Positions 9,679 through 21,075 of a stretch of 64,000 nt of DNA are shown here, one piece after another; the first letter of the stretch is position 1; each line of letters opens with the position of its first letter. A program made the position numbers and the translations under genes. Under the pieces are notes generated by a model that was given only the letters and a program-made list of their open reading frames with translations, was not told where the DNA came from and made no database searches. The stretch is from Yponomeuta sedellus (Eukaryota; Arthropoda; Insecta; Lepidoptera; Yponomeutidae), in the NCBI GenBank assembly GCA_934045075.1, contig OW203722.1, positions 16,294,986 to 16,358,985 on the forward strand. Direction: 5' to 3'.

Positions 9679-9865
9679 TGTATGTATGTATGTATGTATG
9701 TATGTATGTATGTATGTATGTATGTATGTATGTATGTATGTATGTATGTATGTATGTATGTATGTATGTATGTATGTATGTATGTATGTATGTATGTATG
9801 TATGTATGTATGTATGTATGTATGTATGAATGAATGACTGAATGTATGCATGTATACATATATGT
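9679..9865 (+). repeat. (TATG)n microsatellite, about 38 units
   Basis: Nearly pure TATG from 9679 to about 9828, then degenerating (GAATGAATGACTGAATG). The 20 bases before it (GAGCCAAAAGGAAGTG region) look like a retroelement 3' end, so it is probably an expanded tail. Confidence 0.85.
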
Positions 9866-10270
9866 ATGTAGGTTATTTATTTTTTGATATGGCCTCTCCA
9901 ATGAGATTAAAACATTTTTTATTCAAGTGCTCCATTTTAATTTCATGAAACGCGACGGTCGAATAATTGTAACGAGGTAGCTATCTCTCCGAGCAGCGCA
10001 ACGGGTTACTTCAGCACCTCCTTAATTCCGGAGCCACCGAAAAGTTAAGAAGAGAAGTACAACTCAACCTATGTCATACACACAAGGGTCGCGGATTGTG
10101 AGTGTTTGGATTCGATTAGAATACATGTGATTTGGTATTGATCTAGACTGTAAGTTCTAAAAATAGTTGTCACAGCTCTTAAGGTTTCTCATGTTCACTT
10201 ATAGATAAAAACGTATAAAACAAGTTATGATTTTTCTTCATTGGTGGTTTCTTCTTCACTAGTTAGCATC
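9866..10270. other. No recognised feature
   Basis: Nothing recognisable beyond a moderately GC-rich patch near 9950-10050. Confidence 0.35.
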
Positions 10271-10440
10271 CCGAAGTGCCTTCTTCTTTAGGCTATATTA
10301 GTCCACTGCTAGATATAGCCCTACCCCAACGAGCGCCATAGCGCAAGGTTGTGCCATCATTGGGGCTAATGCCCATAATCCCCACGCTGGGCATGCGGGT
10401 TGGGGATCGAGTGCCTTAAATGGTTTTGTTGTGGTATAAT
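10271..10440 (-). mobile_element. LINE-C tail joined to a second repeat
   Basis: 10271-10336 is, on the minus strand, a degraded LINE-C end (TGGCGCTCGTTGGGG, then GCAGTGGACTAATAT and an AGAAGA tail). From about 10356 it joins a repeat also at 17712-17900 (motif CCCATAATCCCCACGCTGGG). Confidence 0.55.
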
Positions 10441-11904
10441 ACATGCAATGTATGTATATACATACAAGGCTTCAAGCATCACAGTAAGTTACTTTTAGCT
10501 TGTGTCCTTCACAATTCGCTGCTCAGTGACGCCGGCCAGGATTAGCAGACATTTGAATACGACCGAGACGCGTCTAGTCGACTAATTGAGTTAATATTTG
10601 GTTATCGGCGGCGCGCACGCGCCCCGCTCTAATCCCGCCAAATTAATGACACGAATTTATCATTATTAATACCCGTCCATGCGCACCTGACCTTAAGGGG
10701 ATGTATGCGAATAATTTGGACAGTGGATGAGACTGAACACAATCCTGTATAAGCGGAAAAAAACTTCGTACACATACATTTGCCACAGTCCTTGAAAAGT
10801 CTCCTTCGAATCATATAAACATTGGTGCGGCAAAAACTAATGTTTTTAAGATAGTTTGCTTTCGCAGTTTATAAAAAAACTAAGTTTATTGAAAAGAAAA
10901 GCTAAACGTAGAATTTCTTTAATCATTTTAATTAATTTATTGCAAGAAAAAATCATAAAAAGAATTTTCAGTTTTCTATTAAACGACATAGGTTTCATAC
11001 AGTTATATTAGATGATTTTTACAGCAACGTTTCGTGGCATGTTTCATCTACTTTAGAGTTAAATAACGGTGAACACTTCGATGCTTCGAGACAACTATAA
11101 TGCCACGTAATTTTTTTTAATAAGGTTACATGCCCCTATACATGCCCATGCACCTATACCGTAGCGTAGGCAACTAAATTCACAGGAATAACGGCCATTC
11201 GTGCGGATTAAACTACGCCGCGGGTTTCTTCCCGAAATTTTCCGTCATATCACCGAGTTAATTTCTAGTGATAACAAAACTACAACTTTTCAGCGCCGCA
11301 CCACCTACACATAAATGGGTTATTCGTCATAAAACACCTTAAACCAGTCAACTGAATCGCCCATTCCGTTCGACAGTTTTACGATGGTCCGAGCGCTTAT
11401 TTCGCGCGCCGAGCGTAACGTTATTGGCTTTATAGCGCTTTTTATGGCTCAACCAATAGTTCATATTTTTCGAGGGCTTAAGGATTAACTCGTGGACGGT
11501 GTTTGTTTCGTTCGCAGATTAGGTATGGTCGAGTGGGAGGAAAATTTAACAGGTAAACTTTGACAACAAAATGGAATAGATACTACTATTAACGTAATTC
11601 TGGAATTATTTACTCAATGTGTAGCGCTTACCAAAGTTTTAGTGAAATAAAGAAAACTTATTCTTTATTATTTACTACCTGATCCATCAGATGTTACTCT
11701 GTCTAAATTCAATTGTTTTTATCGATATGAGAAATCCAATAGAATTATTGAATTGAATTATTTATTTATGCCTTTAGGTATAGGTACAAAATAAAACATG
11801 ATGTCTTACACAAATAAATATACATTCAGACAAGTGTTACATAGGTTAAGCACCAACAGCAACAGAGTTGTTTTATGGTCGATTAATTATGTATCCCAAA
11901 CTAG
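10441..11904. other. Mostly single-copy-looking intergenic tract
   Basis: No gene was found. 10500-10700 and 11340-11540 are GC-richer, with no repeat recognised. They contain runs such as CCAATAGTTCATATTTTTCG and could be conserved regulatory DNA, which cannot be judged from one sequence. Confidence 0.3.
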
Positions 11905-12090
11905 TATAGTCTGTTTTAGAATATACTTCGGGCTCTAGGTTTCGGTTTTCGCCGAAAGCACGAGTGTAATACTAGATAGATAGATTCACTATTTTGAAAA
12001 GCTATTCGAAATTAAGTGTCATATTAGTTCCGATATTTCTATTACACGAATATATCCGATTCTATCTGATAGTAAATCAGTATCATTGGA
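11905..12090 (+). mobile_element. MITE of the AGTCTGTTAG family, partial copy
   Basis: Shares AGAATATACTTCGGGCTCTA, TTTTCGCCGAAAGCAC and TTAGTTCCGATATTTC with copies at 25978-26356 and 31548-31765. The right terminal inverted repeat is lost. Confidence 0.65.
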
Positions 12091-12355
12091 TACATTAACA
12101 TGGGATTTTCGTTTTTATTTATTTACCAAGTAATAACATTAGAAATAAAATAACACCGAATAACATGTTTATTTTTGGGATTTCCCATTTTACTGGGCAA
12201 GTTTTTCTATTCTCCATTGCCAAAAAAACGGACATTAGCCAAGTCAGTCCAGCCGTTTTCAAGTGATTAACGCACAGCATTTAATTATTATTTACATAAA
12301 ATAGATATCGTTTCGAAACATACGTGACAGCTAATCTACCTTGGTAATTTGTCGA

Positions 12356-12413
12356 ACATCGATTTTTATTAATATGGACAATTTGGTCAATATGAATAAA
12401 AATCGATGTTCTG
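12356..12413. repeat. Imperfect hairpin
   Basis: Arms AACATCGATTTTTATT and AATAAAAATCGATGTT are inverted, with a spacer of about 25 bases. No family recognised. Confidence 0.55.
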
Positions 12414-12516
12414 TCGATTTTTAGATACAATCCTAATATAACTTAGTGATTTGAAGAAAGGGGTTGATCAAGCATTCGGATTTTGCTCACACAGATTAGA
12501 CGGTATCGTGTAACCG

Positions 12517-12625
12517 AGTTCTCCACCAACCCGGACTTAGCCCCCGTGGTGGAGTATGGCCTAACCTACCTGCGTTGCCAGAAGAAACGCGTGCCCCAGC
12601 AGTGGAGACTATGGTTGATATCAGT
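12517..12625 (-). mobile_element. LepB dispersed element, partial
   Basis: Contains CTCCACCAACCCGGACTTAG and GCCCCCGTGGTGGAGTATGG, then CCCCAGCAGTGGAGAC. It is truncated at the same place as the copy at 4195-4300. Confidence 0.65.
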
Positions 12626-13477
12626 GTAACCGAGAGGCAGCTGAATGTTAAAATAGACATTTAATTATTTTTTTTCGTAATTAGAAATGTTTGTAAATTA
12701 TCAATCAATTATTATTTGTATCTTCCTATGTTAAGCTTTTTATCAAGACACACAGATTAGTCGGTATCATGTAATCGAAAGGCAACTTAGTAAAATGTAG
12801 GTAAATATACTATCGGCAGTACTGTGTTCGTACTGTAGGCAAGTGTAACCTCACATTCCTATGCTATAGGAATGTGACGTTCCTTCATTATAATATCCAA
12901 AGACCGTAGCTTTGAGACAAACAAGCAATGGTTTAATGGATCAGAAAAGGAACGAAATAAAAAAACATAGTTATAATAATAATAATAAACTTTATTTGCT
13001 CAAGTAAGTAACACTCATTTTAGTTAGTAGGCTTAACAACTATATATGTTATAGTCAGTTTTATTTTATCATTTTTAAAACATGATGAAATAAAACTGAG
13101 ATTTTTATTTTAATTTTTTCCTAAATAGTATTGTTATTTTATTATTATTAATTATTATTATTATTAACTTCTTCCGATGTGAAGTTTTTAATTAAGTCCA
13201 ACTAACATGTTATGTGTCCAACTAACATTTTCAGTTAACACATGTTAACTGAAAATGTAAATGTTGTAAAATCTATTAAAGGCTCTAAATAACAATTTCA
13301 TATTATACAAGTCCCTCTCGAAAACATTCCCCTTTGAGCAACTGACATTTTGAAGCATAGTTTTGCAATTGTTTTATAATGATTGCACTAGCAAAACCCT
13401 CGTTAGAGTCCGAACAGTCAAGCATATCTTATTTCACATACTCAACTCTCACGTCGACAATACGAGTAATGGGAGTA
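12626..13477. other. AT-rich stretch with two hairpins and a LINE tail remnant
   Basis: 12853-12878 holds a hairpin with arms CACATTCCTAT/ATAGGAATGTG. 13225-13258 holds one with 15-bp perfect arms (ACATTTTCAGTTAAC) around ACAT. 12970-13060 looks like an antisense LINE tail (ATA repeats, then AACTTTATTTGCTC). No gene. Confidence 0.5.
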
Positions 13478-14160
13478 TCACCAAAAACATTCTGTAAAAA
13501 CTAGCCAAGTCTCGATGGAGCTGCTCGTTTATCTCTAAAAAGTAATGAAATCTACTTAGACAAAGTCGTGCCAAGTCTAAGGTTCCTAACTGCGATTTCT
13601 TTATTATTATAGTTAATGCTGTGTGCTGACTTGGCTATTGACTTGGCTGTTGACTTGGCTTGTTTACCCAAGGGTACAATACCAGGTGCTTCATGACACC
13701 ATTGCAACAATCTGTTGCCAGAACCGCTACCCATTGACGATGGAAAATTGCCACTTAGAAAACGTTGATTGAATAACCAGTAAATTGTAGGCTTGATAAA
13801 GCTGCGTATTTCAGTAATACTTACGTATAGAAGAGCCTGAAACAAACAGTATAAAAAAATATTTCGAGTACAGACGGACTTCTAATCATTGATAGGAGTC
13901 CGTCTGCTCCGGAGCGTCCAGTCAGGTGTTCCACACCTGGTTTTGTACCCTTGTGTACCCTTCAACGGCCAAGTCACACAACATTCACTATAATAATAAA
14001 GAGATCGCAGTTAGGAATCTAGATTCATTACTTTTTAGAGATAAACGAGCAGCTCTATCGACACTTGGCTAGTTTTTACAAAATGTTTTTGGTGGGATTT
14101 CTCTTGTTTTTGTAGAAACGTGGGCATATTGATTTATTAGATTTTCTTAAAAAAATAATC
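13478..14160. mobile_element. Long-inverted-repeat MITE, copy 2
   Basis: The left arm begins ATCACCAAAAACATTCTG. The right arm ends AATGTTTTTGGTGGGATTT, and the post-arm tail (GTAGAAACGTGGGCATATTG) matches copy 1. The centre is about 250 bp longer than in copy 1 and holds a short TGACTTGGCTGT tandem (13630-13665). No transposase gene. Confidence 0.75.
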
Positions 14161-14689
14161 GTAATTCCGCGAAATAAACGAAATAAACAATAAAGGAAAC
14201 AAAAAAAGACAAGTTTAGCCTGTGGTGTGTCTAAATTGCCATAAAAGGCAGCTGACTCAGCGTCGTGCTGAGGGAGTGAGCCCTCAGCGCTGATTTTCAG
14301 TCAGTTTAATAGATAACCTTGTAAGGTACAGTACCGAACTGTCTAACGCAGCGTAGGAGGCATACCAGTTCGCTGGATCGACGATCTGAGGTGGTATATC
14401 AGCATTGGCTGGATGAGGATGGCTGAGGACAAAAAGTTGTATGCCTTGGTGGGAGGCAGTGGATAAGAACGGGCTGACTGACAGGTACTGGCTAGTTGTC
14501 CTTCTACTCCTAACACTGAGCATATTTCGCAATAGCATTGTAGCGCTGACCATTCAAGGAATCTTACCGGGCATTGCTGAATCAAGCTGAATCATCAGTT
14601 TTCCGATGGTCGGTGAGGCAAAAAAGTTCTGCGAGTCGCTGTATGCGGACGGTACAAGATAGGGAAGCTTGAAAAACTACGAGGGAGGC
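14161..14689. other. No recognised gene
   Basis: The open frames on the minus strand lack recognisable domains. It is probably the 5' side of the LINE whose tail follows. Confidence 0.35.
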
Positions 14690-14740
14690 CTACGTCCTAT
14701 AGTGGGCGTCAAATGGCTGATGATGATGACACTGACACCT
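14690..14740 (+). mobile_element. LINE 3' terminus with GATGAT tail
   Basis: GAGGCCTACGTCCTATAGTG, then GGGCGTC and TGATGATGATGAC, match the well-known end of lepidopteran LINEs (AGGCCTATGCCCAGCAGTGG-like). Confidence 0.55.
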
Positions 14741-14929
14741 TGACAAGGGGAGTTGCATGGTAAGGTTGTGTGTAAGTGGCTTAATGAAAACGGACAAAAA
14801 TGCGTCAGCGTCAGCGCCCAAGGATTTAGCGGAAGCTGAAATATATTTATATGTAGCATTCTGTGCATTTTCAGAACCTAGAGCTTGCTACCTTTGACCT
14901 TCTAATTAAAGTCTAAGTTACCTACATTT

Positions 14930-15085
14930 GTGAATTTTCTAACGGTGAAGGAAAACATCGTTAGCAAATCCGGGTGTCTGAGGTATTGACATACATCAGC
15001 GCTTGAAATCGCCAATCCGCGGTGGGCACGCGTGGTGATTAAGCCCATACTCTCTCTCTATGAGAAGGCATGTGCCCTACGGTTT
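14930..15085 (+). mobile_element. SINE-1 body, headless
   Basis: Order of motifs: GTGAAGGAAAACATCGT, CAGCGCTTGAAATCGCCAAT, GGTGGGCAC, CTCTCTCTCT, then GTGCCCTAC. It lacks the tRNA head. Confidence 0.65.
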
Positions 15086-15124
15086 CACATATATAAGCTG
15101 CATCTTTAAATAGGCTATAACATT

Positions 15125-15300
15125 TGCTAACAGTGAAAGAATAAATCGTGAGGAAACTTTAGTGGCTGAGGTGTTCACATAACTCAGCGCTTGATATCCC
15201 CAAACCATGGCGGGCACGTGTGGTTTTTAAACCCATACTCTCTCTCTCTTTCTGAGAGAAGGCCTGTGCCCTACATTGGGGTGTATATCATTTTGTTACA
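15125..15300 (+). mobile_element. SINE-1 body, headless, second copy in a row
   Basis: Same motif order as 14930-15085, including AACAGTGAAAGAATAAATCG, CAGCGCTTGATATCCCCAAA and GGCCTGTGCCCTACATTGGG. The two lie head to tail, 40 bp apart. Confidence 0.65.
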
Positions 15301-16070
15301 AAGTTCGAGGGTTAGTTTTTCCTTCAGAATTCTACTGGACACTACTATTCTCATCCCCATCTCTGCACATCCAAGGCCTAACACTACGTAGTCTAAACAG
15401 TGGTAGCATGCCGGCCGCTAACGAGAAATCAATGCGCAATCACGCGGAGGACATGGAGCCTTCACACTCTCCAATTGATTGATAAAACGCTGTTTAAAAA
15501 TTACTACTATGAGTAGATGCAATTGTTACACGGCGTTTGGCGTTATTTGACGTTAACGTACACACCCTTGGGCAACCGAAATAAGGGGCAGCTAGGATCA
15601 CCTGGGAAATATCAATAGATCAACAGGTCTTGACCTCAACAGGCAGTTGACAAGTCAAGCTTATCGCTTAACTTCAGAGTCGTTCATCGGTCAAAGTTAG
15701 CCTGATTTGGAAGCTGCCGTGAACTACCGTCAGAAGTGGAAATCTGTGGTTGAGGCCCTATGGTTCCCTTGGATTTAAAGGAAGGAAGAAGCAGAAGAAA
15801 GTGTTATTTAAAAAATTACGATTATTCAGTCGTGAAATTGACATATTTTTAGAGGAATTGTGTTTTTACCGAAAATTACTTCACTTAAGCCAACAATATT
15901 AAATTATAAAAATATAATTATAATATAATTTTTAATAATGTAACTTAATATAATTATAAAAATAACACTATGAGTCGAGCGTGTTATGGTCAGCGCCAGC
16001 CAAATTTGTAGTTGATGTCAGTAATTGATGGCAATGGGTATTATTGACGAGTATGTCGTAACGTATTGGA
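15301..16070. other. No recognised gene
   Basis: 15301-15480 is GC-richer, with open frames but no known domain. 15830-16060 is AT-rich. No repeat border was found. Confidence 0.35.
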
Positions 16071-16187
16071 AACCAGCTTCGAAAACAGAATGATTTTTCT
16101 TTATTCAAAACCAGGTTTCTTAAAAAGAAAAATAATTCTTTTTCGAAACCAAAGTTTCGAACTTTGGTTTCGAAAGTGGCCGAAGGG
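16071..16187. mobile_element. hAT-like MITE fragment
   Basis: Matches the right third of the MITE at 37654-38010: TTGGAAACCAGCTTCGAAAA at its start and AAAGTGGCCGAAGGG at its end. The left terminus is missing. Confidence 0.6.
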
Positions 16188-16259
16188 GTATTAATCGATA
16201 TTCTATTAGTGGGTAGTCAATTGATACAGCCCTCTTAACATTACTCCCGTACGACATCT

Positions 16260-16339
16260 TAGGGAGAAGGCAGTGGCTGAAAACCAGCGCTGTCCGGGGC
16301 TGACCTGGGTCAGCACCAGCTGAGCCACTACATTTTGCC
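16260..16339 (+). mobile_element. LINE 3' end fragment
   Basis: GGGGCTGACCTGGGTCAGCA and GAGCCACTACATTTTG lead into a (TCTTA)n-like tail that was the target of the next insertion. Confidence 0.45.
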
Positions 16340-16349
16340 TTATCTTATC

Positions 16350-16516
16350 TTTACACTATTTTTATTTTTAATGCACTAACCCGTGCTAAGGAACAAATTT
16401 AAAAACCTATTTAGAGGCTAAAAATTTCACCTATGCCGGGATTTGAACCCGCAACCTCTGGCTATCCGTACCAGCGCTCTACCAATTGATTTTTAGCCTC
16501 TAAATAGGTTTTTAAA
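16350..16516 (+). mobile_element. tSINE insertion 1 (tRNA-like element), inverted left part
   Basis: The 10-bp duplication TTATCTTATC lies at 16340-16349 and 16517-16526. The left part is inverted, starting ACTATTTTTATTTTTAATGC and including most of a tRNA-like module. The right part is the sense 3' end TAGCCTCTAAATAGGTTTTT. The two copies of the 3' end in opposite directions give it the look of a terminal-inverted-repeat element. The flanking duplication of variable length favours retrotransposition with 5' inversion. Confidence 0.75.
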
Positions 16517-16756
16517 TTATCTTATCATACCTAGTTTTAAGTCTTACTTTGTTTAAGTTGTTAATGATGAGGAAATAAAGTTCTTTTTATTCTTATATAA
16601 ACGTCAACAATATAAAAGTCTAAGGGCATGTATAATTATATATTAAACCGGTGTAATCGCGATTCTTATATTAATTGTTTCTTTTATTGTTCCCGCATAT
16701 CGGACGAAGTAGTCAGAAACATTTACCATAAAACATTCAAAAACTTAAATTAAAAA

Positions 16757-17240
16757 TATAAAAACCTATTTAGAGGCTAAAAAATTCACCCATGCCGGGA
16801 TTCGAACCCGCAACCTCTGGCTATCCGTGCCAGCGCTCTACCAATTGAGCCAGTGAAATTTTTAGCCTCTAAATAGGTTTTTTAAATTTGTTCCTTAGCA
16901 CGGGTTAGTGCATTAAAATAAAAATAGTATAATCATGTGGGTACAGTGATATCGTTCCGATGTTAAACCTAACTGCAAAGTAGGTAGTCGGGGCTGTAAG
17001 TAATGCAATTTGCTTAAGTCAGATGTCGCTGCCTGTACGTAATACAGAGAATAGTGTAAAGAGGTTCGAAATTTCACTGATGCCGTGAGTCGCCCACTGG
17101 CTCAATTGGTAGAGCGCTGGCACGGATAGCCAGAGGTTGCGGGTTCAAATCTCGGCATGGGTGAAATTTTTAGCCTCTAAATTGGTTTTTAAATTTGTCC
17201 TTAGCACGGGTTAGTGCATTAAAAATAAAAATAGTGTAAT
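16757..17240 (+). mobile_element. tSINE insertion 2, inverted tRNA plus one full unit
   Basis: The 12-bp duplication TTAAATTAAAAA lies at 16745-16756 and 17241-17252. The left 95 bp is inverted (AAAACCTATTTAGAGGC, then the tRNA-like module). The rest is sense: tail, GTTCCTTAGCACGGGTTAGT, the ~160-bp body, tRNA-like module 17091-17163, tail again, ending AAATAAAAATAGTGTAA. It carries tRNA-like modules at both ends of the body. Confidence 0.8.
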
Positions 17241-17384
17241 TAAATTAAAAAACTTTTACAATTTCAAGCCAAAGGTCGAAAATCACGAATATACTTCTTC
17301 TTCGAATATATGTACGAATACTTCCTCAGGTTTGATGATGATGAAATCATAAATAGTCATGAGGAAGGTATAGGCTATATTCCG

Positions 17385-17600
17385 GATTGGTGGAGGCTAG
17401 CAAGACAAGTGGCTGGTCTTACTGTCAAAAGTTTTCAAGCCACCCAAAGGCCTTGACTTAACGACTGCCTTCTATCGATGGCAAGAGGCACCAACTGCTT
17501 AACGTGCCTTGCAAAGCACGGCACCGCTCGGCAAAATGCCATTAGCGTTTGTCATAGACGGTCACCTATCCATGCACTAAACGCGCCCTATGTTGCTTAA
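17385..17600 (+). mobile_element. LepB dispersed element, central part
   Basis: Shares GATTGGTGGAGGC, GGTCTTACTGTCAAAAG, TTCAAGCC, TTGACTTAACGACTGCC and CGGTCACC with other LepB copies. Confidence 0.6.
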
Positions 17601-17711
17601 CATTCGTGATCGTTTAAGATCAGTAAGGCAGCCGGGGTTACGAGCGATTCGTTAATAATATTGTCTGGGTATCACAGGGTACGCTAATTTGGTTTTGTTT
17701 GGATGATTATG

Positions 17712-17900
17712 TATCATTGGGGGGTAATGCCCATAATCCCCACGCTGGGCATGCGGGTTGGGGATCGCAGTTTGGTGGAATTGTACTGCTGCTCACCCCC
17801 CGGTTTGTGTCCCTTAGTCGCCTTTTACGACACCCGCGGGAAGATTTGGGTTGGTGCTGTTCTCTAGGCCGACACCACACAGCATCGCATTCCAATAATA
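17712..17900 (-). mobile_element. Dispersed LINE-like repeat with GTCGTAAAAGGCGAC motif
   Basis: On the minus strand it reads GTGTCGTAAAAGGCGACTAA, then GGACACAAACCGGGGGG. This motif is common in lepidopteran LINE sequence. Matching pieces are at 10356-10415 and 45690-45795. No complete reading frame. Confidence 0.5.
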
Positions 17901-18104
17901 CTGTCAATATCTGAACACGTGTGTAAGGGAACCCCATATTAGCCTTTTAGGGTACAACGTCGCATGTCGAGCAAACGTGCACAAACGTGTGCGCTAATGA
18001 ATTAGGGACGTCACCGTAATTGATGGGGATGCGTATTATTGACAAGTACTCGTATATAAACAAATGGGCCATGGTACATGCATAGTTATATTTTAAACGT
18101 GTCT

Positions 18105-18425
18105 TATGGGTCCACTGCTGGGGCACAGGTCTCTTCCTGCACCGCAGAAAGGTTAGGCCATACTCCAGCACGAGGCCAAGTCCGGATTGGAGGAGGGTTG
18201 TAAGACAGACGCGGCCCTTACTCTTAAAAGTTAGCAAGCCGCCCATAAGACCTCTGACATGGCTTAACGACTGTCACTACTTGACAGCCGGCACTTTCGG
18301 CTTTACGTGTCTTGCGAAGCACGGAAGCGCTTGGAAAAATGTCACTTGCGGAAGTCACCGGACGGTCACCCATCCTGCACCTGACCGCACCTATTGTTGC
18401 TTACAAAGTGATTGATTCCAATTTT
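18105..18425 (+). mobile_element. LepB dispersed element, nearly full
   Basis: Runs from the GGGGCACAGGTCTCTTCCTG block through CTCTGACATGGCTTAACGAC to ATTGTTGCTTACAAAGTGAT, in the order of the 32724-33083 copy (opposite strand). Confidence 0.65.
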
Positions 18426-18434
18426 GAAAAACTT

Positions 18435-18820
18435 TAAAAACCTATTTAGAGGCTAAAAATTTCACCCATGCCGGGATTCGAACCCGCAACCTCTGGCTAT
18501 CCGTACCAGCGCTCTACCAATTGAGCCAATGGGCGACTCACGGCATCAGTGAAATTTTGAACCTCTTTACAATATTCTCTGTATTACGTACAGGCAGCGA
18601 CATCTAACACAAGCAAATTGCATTACTTACAGCCCCGACTACCTACTTTGCAGTTAGGTTTAACATCGGAACGATATCACTGTACCCACATGATTACACT
18701 ATTTTTATTTTTAATGCACTAACCCGTGCTAAGGAACAAATTTAAAAACCTATTTAGAGGCTAAAAATTTCACCCATGCCGGGATTCGAACCCGCAACCT
18801 CTGGCTATCCGTACCAGCGC
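18435..18820 (-). mobile_element. tSINE insertion 3, tandem pair
   Basis: The 12-bp duplication TTTGAAAAACTT lies at 18423-18434 and 18821-18832. In minus sense the insert starts inside a tRNA-like module (GCGCTGGTACGGATAGCC), runs through a full unit body, a second tRNA-like module and ends AAATAGGTTTTTA. The two modules are 308 bp apart. It is a colinear copy of an RNA spanning more than one unit. Confidence 0.85.
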
Positions 18821-18832
18821 TTTGAAAAACTT

Positions 18833-18965
18833 GTTTAGAAAATTCACGATTTTGAAAAGTTATGTAAAGTTAAGTTTCGATATTTCTATTTACACGAATA
18901 TATCCAATTCTATCCGATAGCAGCCGAGGTATATTCTAAAATCTAACAGACTGTAAGCTATTTTG
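18833..18965 (+). mobile_element. AGTCTGTTAG-family MITE, right part
   Basis: Ends GAGGTATATTCTAAAATCTA, ACAGACTGTA, the inverted right terminus seen at 26356. Internal motif GATATTTCTATTTACACGAA is shared. The left half is missing. Confidence 0.65.
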
Positions 18966-19454
18966 GCATGAATATTTTGCTAAATGACAGGAATCGTTCA
19001 GACTCAAAAACAAAAAATGGCACTATGTAAATTTTGTTCCTTGCCTCTATTTTGATCTCTAGTTGGACTGTAGCCAAACAAGGATATCACAAATAAGTTA
19101 AAGTACACCGAATTAACTAATAATCACTTGGTACAAATTAAAGTACTGTGGAAGTCAAGTCATGCGTTTGACATCAGTGACTTCATTCTTTTACCATCAA
19201 CAACATCACTGGTCCAATTTACCTGGTCTTCCTCGATATATTACCTATATTATATTTACAACGCTAAAGCATGAAAGCGTTGCGACGATGTCACAGCAAA
19301 ATACATCATTAGGCACGGCTCGGCGCAATATCAGGTATCAGTGATTACAGAGACTAATTGTGCGTTAATCAGACAGGAGCCATCATACAGTGCGGGCAGA
19401 AGAGCGAAGAGAGAGTAGTATAAAAATTGTATAAAAAGTATAAAAATTTGCGCA
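18966..19454. other. No recognised gene
   Basis: No repeat or coding region that I can name. Confidence 0.35.
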
Positions 19455-19615
19455 CCGAGGATTTCAGACGGATGGACAGATGGAGGCACAGACAGACGAA
19501 TGGATGGACAGACGATTGGACAAATAAACGGATGTGCGAATGGATGGATGCAGACAGCAGTAGTAGTTTTAGTCATAGGGTTCCAACAGAGCACCCTTGG
19601 GTACAGAACCTTAGA
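19455..19615 (+). repeat. Degenerate (GGAC/GGAT)n repeat with ATAGGGTTCC end
   Basis: Imperfect 4-bp repeats of GGAC, GGAT and AGAC type, followed by AGTCATAGGGTTCCAACAGA and CCTTGGGTACAGAACC. This combination recurs in lepidopteran genomes as a retroelement tail. Confidence 0.5.
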
Positions 19616-20329
19616 GAATAGTGGGCATTATAATGCCACTTTTTCTTCTTCAAATTTATATAGAGCAACTAAATAAACAGACAGCCCTATTTATTACAGC
19701 ACATATTTTTTAAGTAGGACAGGTTATACTTGACCCCAGTCACGCTTACCTGTTAAATGCCGATTAACTCTACTTTTAAAGACACCCAGGTTATATTGAT
19801 GTCTCCTGAAAGACAGACATTTCTTAAAACACTCGTAGAACACATTAAAATCAATAATGTGTAGTGCTTACGAAAGTTTTATTCCAAGAACGCTAAAACA
19901 GTCTGTGGTGGAAATTTCTCAAGGAAAAGCACGTAAGCATAAATTAAATAAAACGGCTTTAGGAGCGTTTTATTGGAATCGTGTTTTTATAAATAGCGAG
20001 ATAATGACTAGCAAGAGAAGCGCGAGCATACAAAGGAAGTGTTTTTTTATTCGGTTCACCAGAAGAAAAAAACTTAAGCCTCCTCGGTAATCCTGATTTG
20101 AACACATGCATATGGATAAGTGGACCTTTTACCATTTCGTTTATATCATCAGTCGCCTCTGAGCATGTGTGACGTCATTATCCAGGAGCGCTAATATGCA
20201 GCAATGGGTTGGTCGGTAATACAAGCCGATAATTCGACGTGTGAGTGAGGTCTAGGCTAGTTACCAGCTGAAACGAACTAGGGGTTACTTAGTATGCGGT
20301 AAAAAGGGCGCATTTATAAAACAAGAAAC
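19616..20329. other. No recognised gene
   Basis: 19850-19885 carries the 35-bp motif AATAATGTGTAGTGCTTACG shared with 7053-7083 and 63741-63775. A 77-codon frame follows it (19857-20090), rich in Lys/Arg and without a known domain. Confidence 0.35.
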
Positions 20330-20445
20330 CGGCGTGCGTGCATGCAACGACTAATGAAAGTTGAGGAAACAAAGGTGATCTGTCTGGATCGTGGCAGTCC
20401 CTGGTCTCTCTCTACACCTCTGGGATACAGGTGTAAGTTTATGAT
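20330..20445 (+). mobile_element. LINE-A 3' end
   Basis: GGCGTGCGTGCATGCAACGA through GGATACAGGTGTAAG follows the sense LINE-A end, then a short TATG remnant. Confidence 0.6.
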
Positions 20446-20779
20446 GTATGTCTTGTAAGAAAACGCATTGAACTCGAGCAAGTGCCGTTAGAGTTGTGCC
20501 TTCACCCTCATCCGCATGCGGTTGCGGTTAAGTACCCGCAAAAACGTTCACTACCCAAAAACCTTAAAATGAGATAACTAGAGTGTGAGGTTAAATAAAA
20601 GTTACAAAATCATATCCATCCTTCCCAGCTGGGTAAAAGGGTAGTATTGTTCTGTTCACAAACGTCACAAACTTAGGGATGATACAATTACAACCCAAAA
20701 GACTAAATATATTTTTCTGAAGTTATCCCTAATTCAAGTAATTAATAATGATAAAAAGTAAAGTAAGAGTCATCATCAT
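20446..20779. other. No recognised feature
   Basis: AT-rich, with no coding or repeat signal. Confidence 0.35.
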
Positions 20780-21075
20780 CAATCCATTATGTCCCCAGCG
20801 AGGGGCACGGGTCTCTTCCCTGAGGAAGTTACAGGCATTCTCCACCACAGGGGCCATGACCGGATTGATGGAGGCTTGCAAGACTAGTGGCGGGTCTTAC
20901 TGTCAGAAGTTTTCAAGCCGCCTTAAGACCTTAAGACTTGGCTTAACGATTGCCATCTATCTACGACAGCTGGCACCAAATGCTCAACATGCCTTGCGAA
21001 GCACGGAACCGCTCGGAAAAATGCCACAGGCGTTAGTCCTAGACGGTCACCCATTCATGCACTGAACGCGCCCTA
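20780..21075 (+). mobile_element. LepB dispersed element, nearly full
   Basis: Contains GGGGCACGGGTCTCTTCC, GGTCTTACTGTCAGAAGTTT, TTGGCTTAACGATTGCC, GCCTTGCGAAGCACGGAA and GACGGTCACCCAT in family order. Confidence 0.65.
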
